DNA of 64,000 nt from Paraburkholderia podalyriae (lineage in GTDB: Bacteria > Pseudomonadota > Gammaproteobacteria > Burkholderiales > Burkholderiaceae): contig NZ_VZQQ01000003.1 in NCBI RefSeq assembly GCF_014397785.1, positions 287,519-351,518 on the forward strand, in the 5' to 3' direction. Numbering within the stretch: position 1 is the first letter of the stretch; the number at the start of each line of letters is the position of its first letter. The translations under genes were made by a program, and so were the position numbers. Below the pieces are notes generated by a model. It made no database searches, was not told the origin of the DNA, and was given only the letters and a program-made list of their open reading frames with translations. This document shows, piece by piece, positions 49,878-61,580 of this stretch.

Positions 49878-50513
49878 TCACGCTGTTTCCTCGAGGCCGA
49901 ACGGCTCGAGCGGGCCGCGCCCCGCCCGCACCAGCACCGGCTCCGAGCCGGTCAGATCGATCACGGTGGACGGCTCGCACACGCAAGCGCCGCCGTCGAT
50001 CACCAGATCGAGCTGCTTTTCGAGCCGCGCGCGGATTTCCTCCGGGTCGTTCAGCGGCTCGGTTTCGCCGGGCATGATCAGCGTCGAGCCGAGCAGCGGC
50101 TGGCCGAGTTCCTCGAGAATCGCCAGCGTGATCGCGTGATCCGGCACACGCAGGCCAATCGTCTTGCGCGACGGATGCGACACGCGCCGCGGCACTTCCT
50201 TGGTGGCTTGCAGCACGAACACATACGGGCCCGGGGTCACCGATTTAAGCAGCCGATACTGCCAGTTGTCCACCATCGCAAAATTGGCGAGTTCGGACAG
50301 GTCACGTACGAGCAGCGACAGCAGCTGCTTTTCGTCGAGCCCGCGGATGCGCCGCAGACGCTCGACCGCATCCTTGTCGTCGAGACGGCAGGCAAGTGCG
50401 TAGGTCGAATCGGTCGGCAACGCGACCACGCCGCCGTCGTTGATGATCTGCACGGCCTGCTTGACGAGGCGCGGCTGGGGATTGTCGGGATGAAGCCGAA
50501 AGTATTGGGACAT
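49878..50513 (-). CDS. YciO/Sua5/YrdC family protein
   Basis: RNA-binding alpha/beta fold related to the threonylcarbamoyl-AMP synthases that start t6A37 modification in tRNA. Typical segments: GGVVALPTDSTYALACRLDD near residue 28, KSVTPGPYVFVLQATKEVP near 90, SRKTIGLRVPDHAITLAIL near 115 and ACVCEPSTVIDLTGSEPVLVRAG near 180. The pattern fits the YciO subgroup more than TsaC, so t6A activity is not certain. 211 residues. Next to the PHP phosphatase gene (RNase AM/YciV type), the same pair as in E. coli (yciO-yciV). Confidence 0.88.
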   Translation of the reverse strand: MSQYFRLHPDNPQPRLVKQAVQIINDGGVVALPTDSTYALACRLDDKDAVERLRRIRGLDEKQLLSLLVRDLSELANFAMVDNWQYRLLKSVTPGPYVFVLQATKEVPRRVSHPSRKTIGLRVPDHAITLAILEELGQPLLGSTLIMPGETEPLNDPEEIRARLEKQLDLVIDGGACVCEPSTVIDLTGSEPVLVRAGRGPLEPFGLEETA

Positions 50514-50626
50514 GGAGACTCACGGTGGCGGCAGACGAACTGCGGCGGATGGGCTGCGGCGAGCAGAGAGCTTGCCGCATCCAGCCGGCCCGCGCGCGCG
50601 ACGTGCCGTATCGGCACGGCGCGCGG

Positions 50627-51457
50627 TCACAGCCAGCGTTCCCAGACGGGCTTCAGATCGGTGGGTAACGGCGGCAGCGCGCCGAGTTCGGTGCGGCCTT
50701 CGCCAGGCGCATGAAAGTCGGAGCCACGTGAGGCCTCGAAGCCGAAGCGACGCGCGACGTCCGCGTATTCGCGGTACTGGTCGGGCGTGTGGCTGCCCGT
50801 CACGACCTCGATCGCCTTGCCGCCGAGGTCGATGAATTCGCCGAAGAACGTGTCGAATTCTAGTTGCGAATAGGCGTAGCGACCCGGATGCGCAACGATC
50901 GCGACGCCGTTCGCGGCCTGTATCCAGCCGAGCGCGTCCGCGAGCTTGGCCCAGCGGTGCGCGACGTAGGCCGGCTTGCCGTCGCCGAGATAACGGTCGA
51001 ACACTTCCTGCATGGTCGCGCAGTGGCCATGCTCGACCATGAAGCGCGCGAAATGCGTGCGCGACATCATGTCGGGATTCGACACGTATTGCAGCGCGCC
51101 CTCGTACGCGTCCGGAACGCCGAGCGTCGCCAATTGCTCGCCGATCGCTTCGGCGCGCGCGGCGCGGCCGTCGCGAGTCCGCGCGAGACCGTCGACCAGG
51201 ATCTGGCTGGTCGGATCGATGCCGAGCCCGACGATATGCACGGTGCGTCCCGCCCACGTGACCGAAATCTCGACGCCGCTCAGGTAGTCCATGCCGAGTG
51301 CCTCGGCCGTGGCGCGCGCTTCCTGCTGCCCGCCCACTTCGTCATGATCGGTGAGCGCCCACAGCGTCACGCCGTTCGCGTGCGCACGGCGCGCGACGTC
51401 GGCCGGCGCGAACTGGCCGTCGGAAACGGTGGAATGGCAGTGAAGATCGGCGTTCAT
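50627..51457 (-). CDS. PHP-domain phosphatase (RNase AM / YciV type)
   Basis: Metal-dependent phosphoesterase of the PHP family; E. coli YciV removes 5' nucleotides from structured RNAs and cleaves nucleoside 3',5'-bisphosphates. Ligand motifs in order: NADLHCHSTVSDG at residues 2-14 (HxH), LWALTDHDEVGG near 33, GVEISVTW near 60, IVAHPGRYAYSQL near 195 and GSDFHAPGE near 250. 276 residues, the usual size. Starts 113 bases upstream of the YciO gene. Burkholderia members are often annotated as TrpH or PHP domain proteins. Confidence 0.9.
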   Translation of the reverse strand: MNADLHCHSTVSDGQFAPADVARRAHANGVTLWALTDHDEVGGQQEARATAEALGMDYLSGVEISVTWAGRTVHIVGLGIDPTSQILVDGLARTRDGRAARAEAIGEQLATLGVPDAYEGALQYVSNPDMMSRTHFARFMVEHGHCATMQEVFDRYLGDGKPAYVAHRWAKLADALGWIQAANGVAIVAHPGRYAYSQLEFDTFFGEFIDLGGKAIEVVTGSHTPDQYREYADVARRFGFEASRGSDFHAPGEGRTELGALPPLPTDLKPVWERWL

Positions 51458-51624
51458 CGTGGTCCTGGTAAGGTTCTCCGATCATTTTACTGCAACGCAG
51501 TAAGGGTCCGCAGGGGTATCTCGCGACGCCGACTTCGGCTGCCCGCGTGCCGCGAGGTCAGGACCGGGTCGGCGCCAATGCCGCGACGTCCGGGTGACGC
51601 ACGAGCGCCGTTTCGAACGAAGTT

Positions 51625-52509
51625 TCAGGCGCAGAAACCCTCGATCAGCGCTGCGATCTGCTCCGGCCGGTCGTGATGCACCATGTGCCCCGCGCCGTCG
51701 ACGATCTTCTCACGCCAATCCGGAAACGCCCAGAAGCGCGCCTTGAATTCGCCGAGCGGGATTTCGCCGGCGATCTGCGCGAGCGTCGGCGAGCCGGCGG
51801 CCTCGACGTGCAGCACCTTTGCGCTGACCTTGCGCCACACCGCCATCACCTCGTCGAGGCGATACAACGTCGGGCCGCGAACCTTGTGCGCCGGATCGGC
51901 GAGCAGCATGAAGCGCCCTTCGCCGTCCGGCCTCGACCAGTGCTGCGCGAGAAACTGCGCGCGCCGCGGATCGAGGCGCGGATTGGTTTTGATCAGGCGC
52001 GCGGCGACGTCGTCGAGCGACGCGTAGCGCTTCAACCGCGGTGGATCGCGCAATTCGTCGAGCCAGTTGACGAGACGCTTCGGCGCCTGCGCCGGATGCG
52101 TTGGCGCGAGCCCGAAGCCTTCCAGATCGACCACGCGCCGCACCCGTTGCGGCCGCACACCCGCGTACAGGCACACGACGTTCGCGCCCAGGCTGTGACC
52201 GACGAGATTCACTTCGCCGCTGGGCGCGTAGTGTTCGATCAGCGCATCGAGGTCGCCGAGATAGTCCTGCACCCAGTAGCTGCCGCCGCCGCGCTCGGCG
52301 ACCGGCCAGTCGGACAGCCCGAAGCCGCGCAGGTCAGGCGCGACCACCTGCCAGTCGCCGCCGAGCGCATCGACGACGAACTGGAACGACGCGGCGACGT
52401 CCATCCAGCCGTGCAGCATAAACAGCATCGGCGCGTCGGGATGACCCCAGCGCCGCACGTGCAGCCGGACGCCGCGCGCGGCAACGAACTCAGAGCGGGA
52501 AGTATTCAT
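51625..52509 (-). CDS. Alpha/beta hydrolase
   Basis: A 294-residue alpha/beta-hydrolase fold. The oxyanion region is MLFMLHGWMDVAASFQFV near residue 40, the nucleophile Ser is in NLVGHSLGANVVCLYAG near 110, and the catalytic His is probably in KIVDGAGHMVHHDRPEQI near 275. DLRGFGLSDWPVAE gives the strand 4-5 region. The start MNTSRSEFVAARGVRLHVRRWG is chosen over a long Arg-rich lead. Such enzymes are esterases, lipases or epoxide hydrolases; substrate not predictable. It lies 68 bases beyond the start of... the DUF455 gene's stop on the same strand. Confidence 0.85.
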   Translation of the reverse strand: MNTSRSEFVAARGVRLHVRRWGHPDAPMLFMLHGWMDVAASFQFVVDALGGDWQVVAPDLRGFGLSDWPVAERGGGSYWVQDYLGDLDALIEHYAPSGEVNLVGHSLGANVVCLYAGVRPQRVRRVVDLEGFGLAPTHPAQAPKRLVNWLDELRDPPRLKRYASLDDVAARLIKTNPRLDPRRAQFLAQHWSRPDGEGRFMLLADPAHKVRGPTLYRLDEVMAVWRKVSAKVLHVEAAGSPTLAQIAGEIPLGEFKARFWAFPDWREKIVDGAGHMVHHDRPEQIAALIEGFCA

Positions 52510-52577
52510 CAACGGCGCACCCACAAAAAGAATGGTCGTTCGATTATAGGGACAGCGGCGCAAGAAGAGATAACGGA

Positions 52578-53483
52578 TTATTGAGGCGATGCTCGGTCGT
52601 CGGTTGCCTGCGTGGCTTGCGGGGTATCCTGGCGGGCGAGCGCGGCGAGTTCCGCGTCGTCGAAACCCGCGTCGCGGCGCGCTTCGAAATTGAACGGGCC
52701 GCGCAGTTTCGGCGCGTGATATTGGTCGGCGAGACGCAGATAGGTGGGGTGCGGATCGAGGCCGTCCGCGTCGCACAGGTGACGAAACCAGCGGTTGCCG
52801 ATCAGCACGTGGCCGATCTCATCGCGCAGGATCACATCGAGAATCCCCGCCGACGCGTGATCGCCAGCCTGCAGCAGACGCGCGCGGATCGGCGGCGACG
52901 CGTCGAGGCCGCGCGCTTCGAGCGTGCGCGGCACGAGCGCCATGCGCGCGAGCACGTCGCCGCGGGTGCGCTCGCACATGTCCCACAGGCCGCCGTGCGC
53001 CGGAAAATCGCCGTAGTCGTGGCCGTATTCGGCGAGACGCGCGGCAAGCAGCGAGTAGTGATACGCCTCTTCGGCGGCGACCTTGAGCCAGTCGGTATAG
53101 AACGTGGCGGGCATGCGGGCGAAGCGCCAGACGGCGTCGAGCGCCAGATTGATCGCGTTGAACTCGATGTGCGCCAGCGCGTGGAGCAGCACCGCGCGCC
53201 CCTGCGGCGACTGCATGCTGCGTCGGCCGAGCTGGCGCGGTTCGACCAGTTCGGGTCGCTCGGGGCGGCCCGGCAGGCCGGCAGGCTCGGCGAGGTCGAG
53301 GCCGGCGTCACACAGAGCGCGGCCGTCGAGCACCGCCACGTACAGTTCGCGGGCCGCCGCGGCCTTCACGGCCGGATCGCGCTCGCCCAACGCAGCGAGC
53401 GCGGCGCGTCGCGCGCACGACGGCTCATCCTGAGAATTCGAGGCGGCAAAAGCGACAGAAACGGGCGAAGCGGCGGACATCAT
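52578..53483 (-). CDS. DUF455 ferritin-like protein
   Basis: Ferritin-like four-helix fold with potential di-iron ligands: LLHALAHIEFNAINLALDAVWRF near residue 105 (Glu/His pair), WLKVAAEEAYHYSLLAARLAEYG near 130 (EExxH) and ILRDEIGHVLIGNRWF near 220 (ExxH). Several family members are annotated as rhamnosyltransferase-linked or MiaE-like, but nothing here confirms this. The start at 53483 has two consecutive ATG codons; the ribosome site is weak. 301 residues. Divergent from the gamma-carbonic anhydrase gene, with a perfect inverted repeat between them. Confidence 0.85.
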   Translation of the reverse strand: MMSAASPVSVAFAASNSQDEPSCARRAALAALGERDPAVKAAAARELYVAVLDGRALCDAGLDLAEPAGLPGRPERPELVEPRQLGRRSMQSPQGRAVLLHALAHIEFNAINLALDAVWRFARMPATFYTDWLKVAAEEAYHYSLLAARLAEYGHDYGDFPAHGGLWDMCERTRGDVLARMALVPRTLEARGLDASPPIRARLLQAGDHASAGILDVILRDEIGHVLIGNRWFRHLCDADGLDPHPTYLRLADQYHAPKLRGPFNFEARRDAGFDDAELAALARQDTPQATQATDDRASPQ

Positions 53484-53540
53484 GGCAAACGGATAGGCGA
53501 CGGGAACGAGAAAGGCAACGGGCTGGCGACGGACAAACGC

Positions 53541-53583
53541 CGGTTGTGTGCTTGAGCCGCCAGGCGGCTCAAGCACACAACCG
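53541..53583. repeat. 21-bp perfect inverted repeat with one-base centre
   Basis: Positions 53541-53561 are the exact reverse complement of 53563-53583, with a single A between. Each arm contains TGTGCTTGAGCCGCC. No T run follows on either strand, so it is not a typical terminator. It lies 58 bases upstream of the DUF455 start and 187 upstream of the carbonic anhydrase start. It may be a large operator, a cruciform-forming site or a mobile repeat remnant. Confidence 0.85.
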
Positions 53584-53769
53584 TCTACAATACTCGATTC
53601 GACTATCCGGCGCACTTTCGGGCACGCCCATCAATTGGCGACGCAGGACTGCCAAACATGCACCGTGCAGGGCGCACGCCGCCCCGTCGTGTGCGGCAAG
53701 CGATCAGCCGACCCTCGCGGACGGGATCGGAGTCACCTGGAGCGTAGCACCGACCGATAAGGAGACATT

Positions 53770-54294
53770 GTGACGATTTACAAGCTGGGCGAAGCCGCCC
53801 CGATCATCCATGAAAGCGTGTTCGTCGCGGATTCGGCGAACATCATCGGCAACGTAACGCTCGAGGAAAACGCGAGCGTGTGGTTCGGCGCGACGCTGCG
53901 CGGCGACAACGAGCCGATCGCGATCGGCGCCGGCAGCAATGTGCAGGAGAACGCGGTGCTGCACACCGACCCCGGCTATCCGCTGACGGTCGGGTCGAAC
54001 GTGACGATCGGCCATCAGGCGATGCTGCACGGCTGCACGATCAAGGAAGGTGCGTTGATCGGAATTCAGGCGGTGATCTTGAATGGCGCGGTGATCGGCC
54101 GCAACTGTCTGGTCGGAGCGGGCGCCATCGTCACCGAGGGCAAGGTGTTTCCCGACAATACGCTGATCCTCGGCGCACCCGCGAAGGCGGTGCGCGAGCT
54201 GACGGAAGCGGATATCGCCAACATGCAGCGCGGCGCGGCAAGCTATGCCGGGCGCCGCGAGTATTTCAAGGCGCAGCTCGTACGCATCGGCTAG
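53770..54294 (+). CDS. Gamma-class carbonic anhydrase family protein
   Basis: Left-handed beta-helix protein of the YrdA/PaaY type, probably a trimeric zinc enzyme or relative. The hexapeptide-repeat core covers residues 10-140 (NIIGNVTLEENASVWFGATLRGDN, IGAGSNVQENAVLHTDPG, VTIGHQAMLHGCTIKEGALIG). Metal-site histidines are those of VLHTD, GHQAMLHG. A C-terminal helix follows (EADIANMQRGAASYAGRREYF). The start is a GTG with GGAGA five bases before it. 174 residues. 65 bases upstream of hslO on the same strand. Confidence 0.93.
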   Translation: MTIYKLGEAAPIIHESVFVADSANIIGNVTLEENASVWFGATLRGDNEPIAIGAGSNVQENAVLHTDPGYPLTVGSNVTIGHQAMLHGCTIKEGALIGIQAVILNGAVIGRNCLVGAGAIVTEGKVFPDNTLILGAPAKAVRELTEADIANMQRGAASYAGRREYFKAQLVRIG

Positions 54295-54359
54295 ACGGCC
54301 GGCGCGCGCAGCGCGCAAAGGCGCGGCATCACGCCGCGTCATTCCACCGAGGAAAAGTT

Positions 54360-55310
54360 GTGAGCGACCAGTTGCAAAAATTCATGTTCAGCGCGGCGCC
54401 GGTGCGCGGCGAGATCGTTTCCCTGCGAAATACCTGGCAGGACGTGCTGACGCGCCGCGACTATCCGGCGCCCGTGCGAACGATCCTGGGCGAAATGATG
54501 GCCGCGTGCGCGCTGCTGTCGGCGAACCTGAAGTTCGACGGCACGCTCGTCATGCAGATTTTCGGCGACGGCCCGGTCAAGATGCTGGTCGTGCAGTGCA
54601 GCTCGAACCTGACGATGCGCGCAACCGCGAAGCTGTCCGGCGAAGCCGGCCATACGATCGACGACACGACGGCGCTCGTCGATCTGCTGAACGCGAGCGG
54701 CCACGGTCGCTGCGTGATCACGCTCGACCCGACCGACAAGCAGCCCGGCCAGCAGCCGTACCAGAGTATCGTGCCGCTCTCGGGCGTAAATGGACCACTG
54801 AAGTCGATCGCCGAAGTGCTCGAGCACTACATGCATCACTCCGAGCAGCTCGACACGCGCATGTGGCTCGCGGCGAACACCGAGCGCGCGGTCGGCATGT
54901 TGCTGCAGAAGTTGCCGGGCGACGGCGGCATCGTCCCGCATCCGGGCGAGCTCGACGCGGATACGTGGGAGCGCGTGTGCACACTCGGCGGCACGCTGTC
55001 GCGGGATGAACTGCTGAAGGAAGAACCGGAGACGGTGTTCCGGCGGCTCTTCTGGCAGGAGAACGTCCAGCATTTCGAGCCAGTCACCGCGCGCTTCGAA
55101 TGCACGTGCTCGCGCGAAAAGGTCGGCGCGATGCTGAAGATGCTCGGCCGCGGCGAAGTCGACGGCGTGATCGAGGAACGCGGCCATGTCGAGATTCACT
55201 GCGAGTTTTGCAATCAGCGCTACGAGTTCGACCCGGTCGACGTCGCGCAACTTTTCGTGGCCGGCGGACTCTCACAAGGCGTGACACCGGCGGCCGCGCA
55301 GCGGCACTGA
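54360..55310 (+). CDS. hslO: Redox-regulated chaperone Hsp33
   Basis: Hsp33 is activated by oxidation and protects unfolded proteins during oxidative stress. It starts at a GTG (SDQLQKFMFSAAPVRGEIVSL), with AGGA about eight bases upstream. The chaperone core holds VRTILGEMMAACALLSANLKFDG and LMNASGHGR-type sequence. The zinc switch is near the end: C-x-C in FECTCSREKVGAML and C-x2-C in IHCEFCNQRYEFD, all four cysteines intact. 316 residues. The longer frame upstream belongs to another gene. Paired with the gamma-carbonic anhydrase gene. Confidence 0.96.
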   Translation: MSDQLQKFMFSAAPVRGEIVSLRNTWQDVLTRRDYPAPVRTILGEMMAACALLSANLKFDGTLVMQIFGDGPVKMLVVQCSSNLTMRATAKLSGEAGHTIDDTTALVDLLNASGHGRCVITLDPTDKQPGQQPYQSIVPLSGVNGPLKSIAEVLEHYMHHSEQLDTRMWLAANTERAVGMLLQKLPGDGGIVPHPGELDADTWERVCTLGGTLSRDELLKEEPETVFRRLFWQENVQHFEPVTARFECTCSREKVGAMLKMLGRGEVDGVIEERGHVEIHCEFCNQRYEFDPVDVAQLFVAGGLSQGVTPAAAQRH

Positions 55311-55506
55311 ACCGCGCTTTCGCTGCAGCGGACTACGTGCCTGCGAACTGATCGCGTCTAGCAACGGAAGTCCTGAGCGCGCCGCCCATGCCATGTCACG
55401 GCTCGGGCGGCGCGTTGCTTTTGATCGCAGCGTTGATACATTGGAAGCATATGGCGCCGCGCGTCGGGAGATGCTTCCTCGAGCCTCGGACCATGGAGAT
55501 TCGATC

Positions 55507-55869
55507 ATGAAACACTCGCTTTCGTTGATTCTGGCCGTGATCGCGGGCAGCGCGGCGCTAGCCGGGTGCTCGATCGATCCACCGGGCCCGTCGCCGATCT
55601 TGAGCCGGCTACCGCCTGATCAGGCTGAGGCCGTCAGTCATGCGCAGACGCTGACGCCTAAGGAAAGCGCGCAGTATGAAGCGATCGACCGTCAGGTCAT
55701 GTTCGAACAGGATCAGACCATGGCCGCGGACGCCGCCGCGCAAGCCTGGTCGCGCTATTACTCGCGTTCGCCGCCCGTGAGGTTTTCTGCGGGCTTCTCG
55801 AGTGGCCGCTGGGGACGTGGCTGGGGAACCGGGATCGGCGTCGGGTTCGGGCCGTACTGGGGCTGGTAG
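55507..55869 (+). CDS. Small lipoprotein with Gly/Trp-rich end
   Basis: The signal peptide MKHSLSLILAVIAGSAALAGC carries the lipobox LAGC with Cys-21. The 99-residue mature part starts SIDPPGPSPILSRLPPDQAE, is helical and Glu/Gln-rich in the middle, and ends in a glycine/tryptophan-rich tail (SSGRWGRGWGTGIGVGFGPYWGW). GGAG lies about eight bases before the ATG. It has no close neighbour on its strand and ends in its own terminator. Function unknown; Gly/Trp-rich tails of this type occur in surface lipoproteins of Burkholderia. Confidence 0.82.
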   Translation: MKHSLSLILAVIAGSAALAGCSIDPPGPSPILSRLPPDQAEAVSHAQTLTPKESAQYEAIDRQVMFEQDQTMAADAAAQAWSRYYSRSPPVRFSAGFSSGRWGRGWGTGIGVGFGPYWGW

Positions 55870-55897
55870 CAGCGAATACGGCAGCACAAAAACAGGA

Positions 55898-55928
55898 AGC
55901 GCGGTTCACAACGAACCGCGCTTTTTTT
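55898..55928 (+). terminator. Terminator after the small lipoprotein gene
   Basis: A ten-pair stem (55898-55907 with 55913-55922), five-base loop and seven T. A-rich sequence before it may let it also serve ftsB on the other strand. Confidence 0.9.
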
Positions 55929-55967
55929 GCGCCCTTCACACAGCAAGCCGATGCGAGCGCTCTAACC

Positions 55968-56405
55968 TCAGTGCGCCGGCTTCTTCTCCTTCGCAGCCGC
56001 CGCCTTCCCGCCGCGCTTGCGATCCGGCTTCGCGCGCGACTCCGGATTCGGCACCACGTGCAGCGGCGCGGCCGACACCTCACCGCGCGTCGAGGTATCC
56101 GCCGACGGCGGGTTCGGCACCGGCAACGGCTGGTTCGGCGACACGAACTGCACGAACACCTCGCCGTCCTTGACCATGCCCATTTCGTAGCGCGCCCGCT
56201 CTTCGACCGCGGCCGTGCCATTCTGCAGATCCTGCACTTCGCCCTGGATGCGCTCGTTGCGCAGCTTCGCGTCGGCATTCTTCTGCAGTTGCTGCGCGAG
56301 TTGGCCCTGCAACTCATGCACGCGCAGCCAGCCGCCGTGCCCCCACCAGAGCGGGTACTGGATCAACGCCAGCAGAACGATCAGGACAGCAGTGACAAGC
56401 CGCAT
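55968..56405 (-). CDS. ftsB: Cell division protein FtsB
   Basis: Small bitopic divisome protein that forms a complex with FtsL and FtsQ. One membrane helix at the start ([19 protein letters not shown]) with the conserved GHGGW after it, then a coiled coil ([32 protein letters not shown]), then [21 protein letters not shown], the family signature. The last 50 residues are Pro/Ser/Lys-rich and not seen in E. coli FtsB. 145 residues against about 103 in E. coli. It lies 113 bases downstream of eno, the usual order eno-ftsB. Confidence 0.93.
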   Translation of the reverse strand: MRLVTAVLIVLLALIQYPLWWGHGGWLRVHELQGQLAQQLQKNADAKLRNERIQGEVQDLQNGTAAVEERARYEMGMVKDGEVFVQFVSPNQPLPVPNPPSADTSTRGEVSAAPLHVVPNPESRAKPDRKRGGKAAAAKEKKPAH

Positions 56406-56518
56406 GAAGTAAGCACAATAAATACGCGCCGCCCTGCGCTATACGCAGGGCGGCGAGGTCAATCAGAAACGAAGGATAACCGGCTCATCGAACGGCGTGA
56501 ACAATCTGGCGAAAACGC

Positions 56519-57900
<1,382 letters not shown>

Positions 57901-58017
57901 AGCACCTGCCGGTCTCCCCGACAGACAACTCGCGCGCCGATACGTTCGACGACCATTATGCGAAAGCGCCGCGGGTCGATTATCGAAGGTAACCGTGACA
58001 CGCGGCGCACACCTGAA

Positions 58018-61440
<3,423 letters not shown>

Positions 61441-61580
61441 CTGCGGCTATCTCCGTTGTGTTTTTTACGCGTGGGCGGGTGCTTTGCCTGTGCCGCTGCT
61501 TATACCGCTGCTCTACCGCTGCTTATGCCGCTGCTTGCGCCGGCTGTCTGCGCCGTGACGCTCATCGAGCCGCGATGCGC

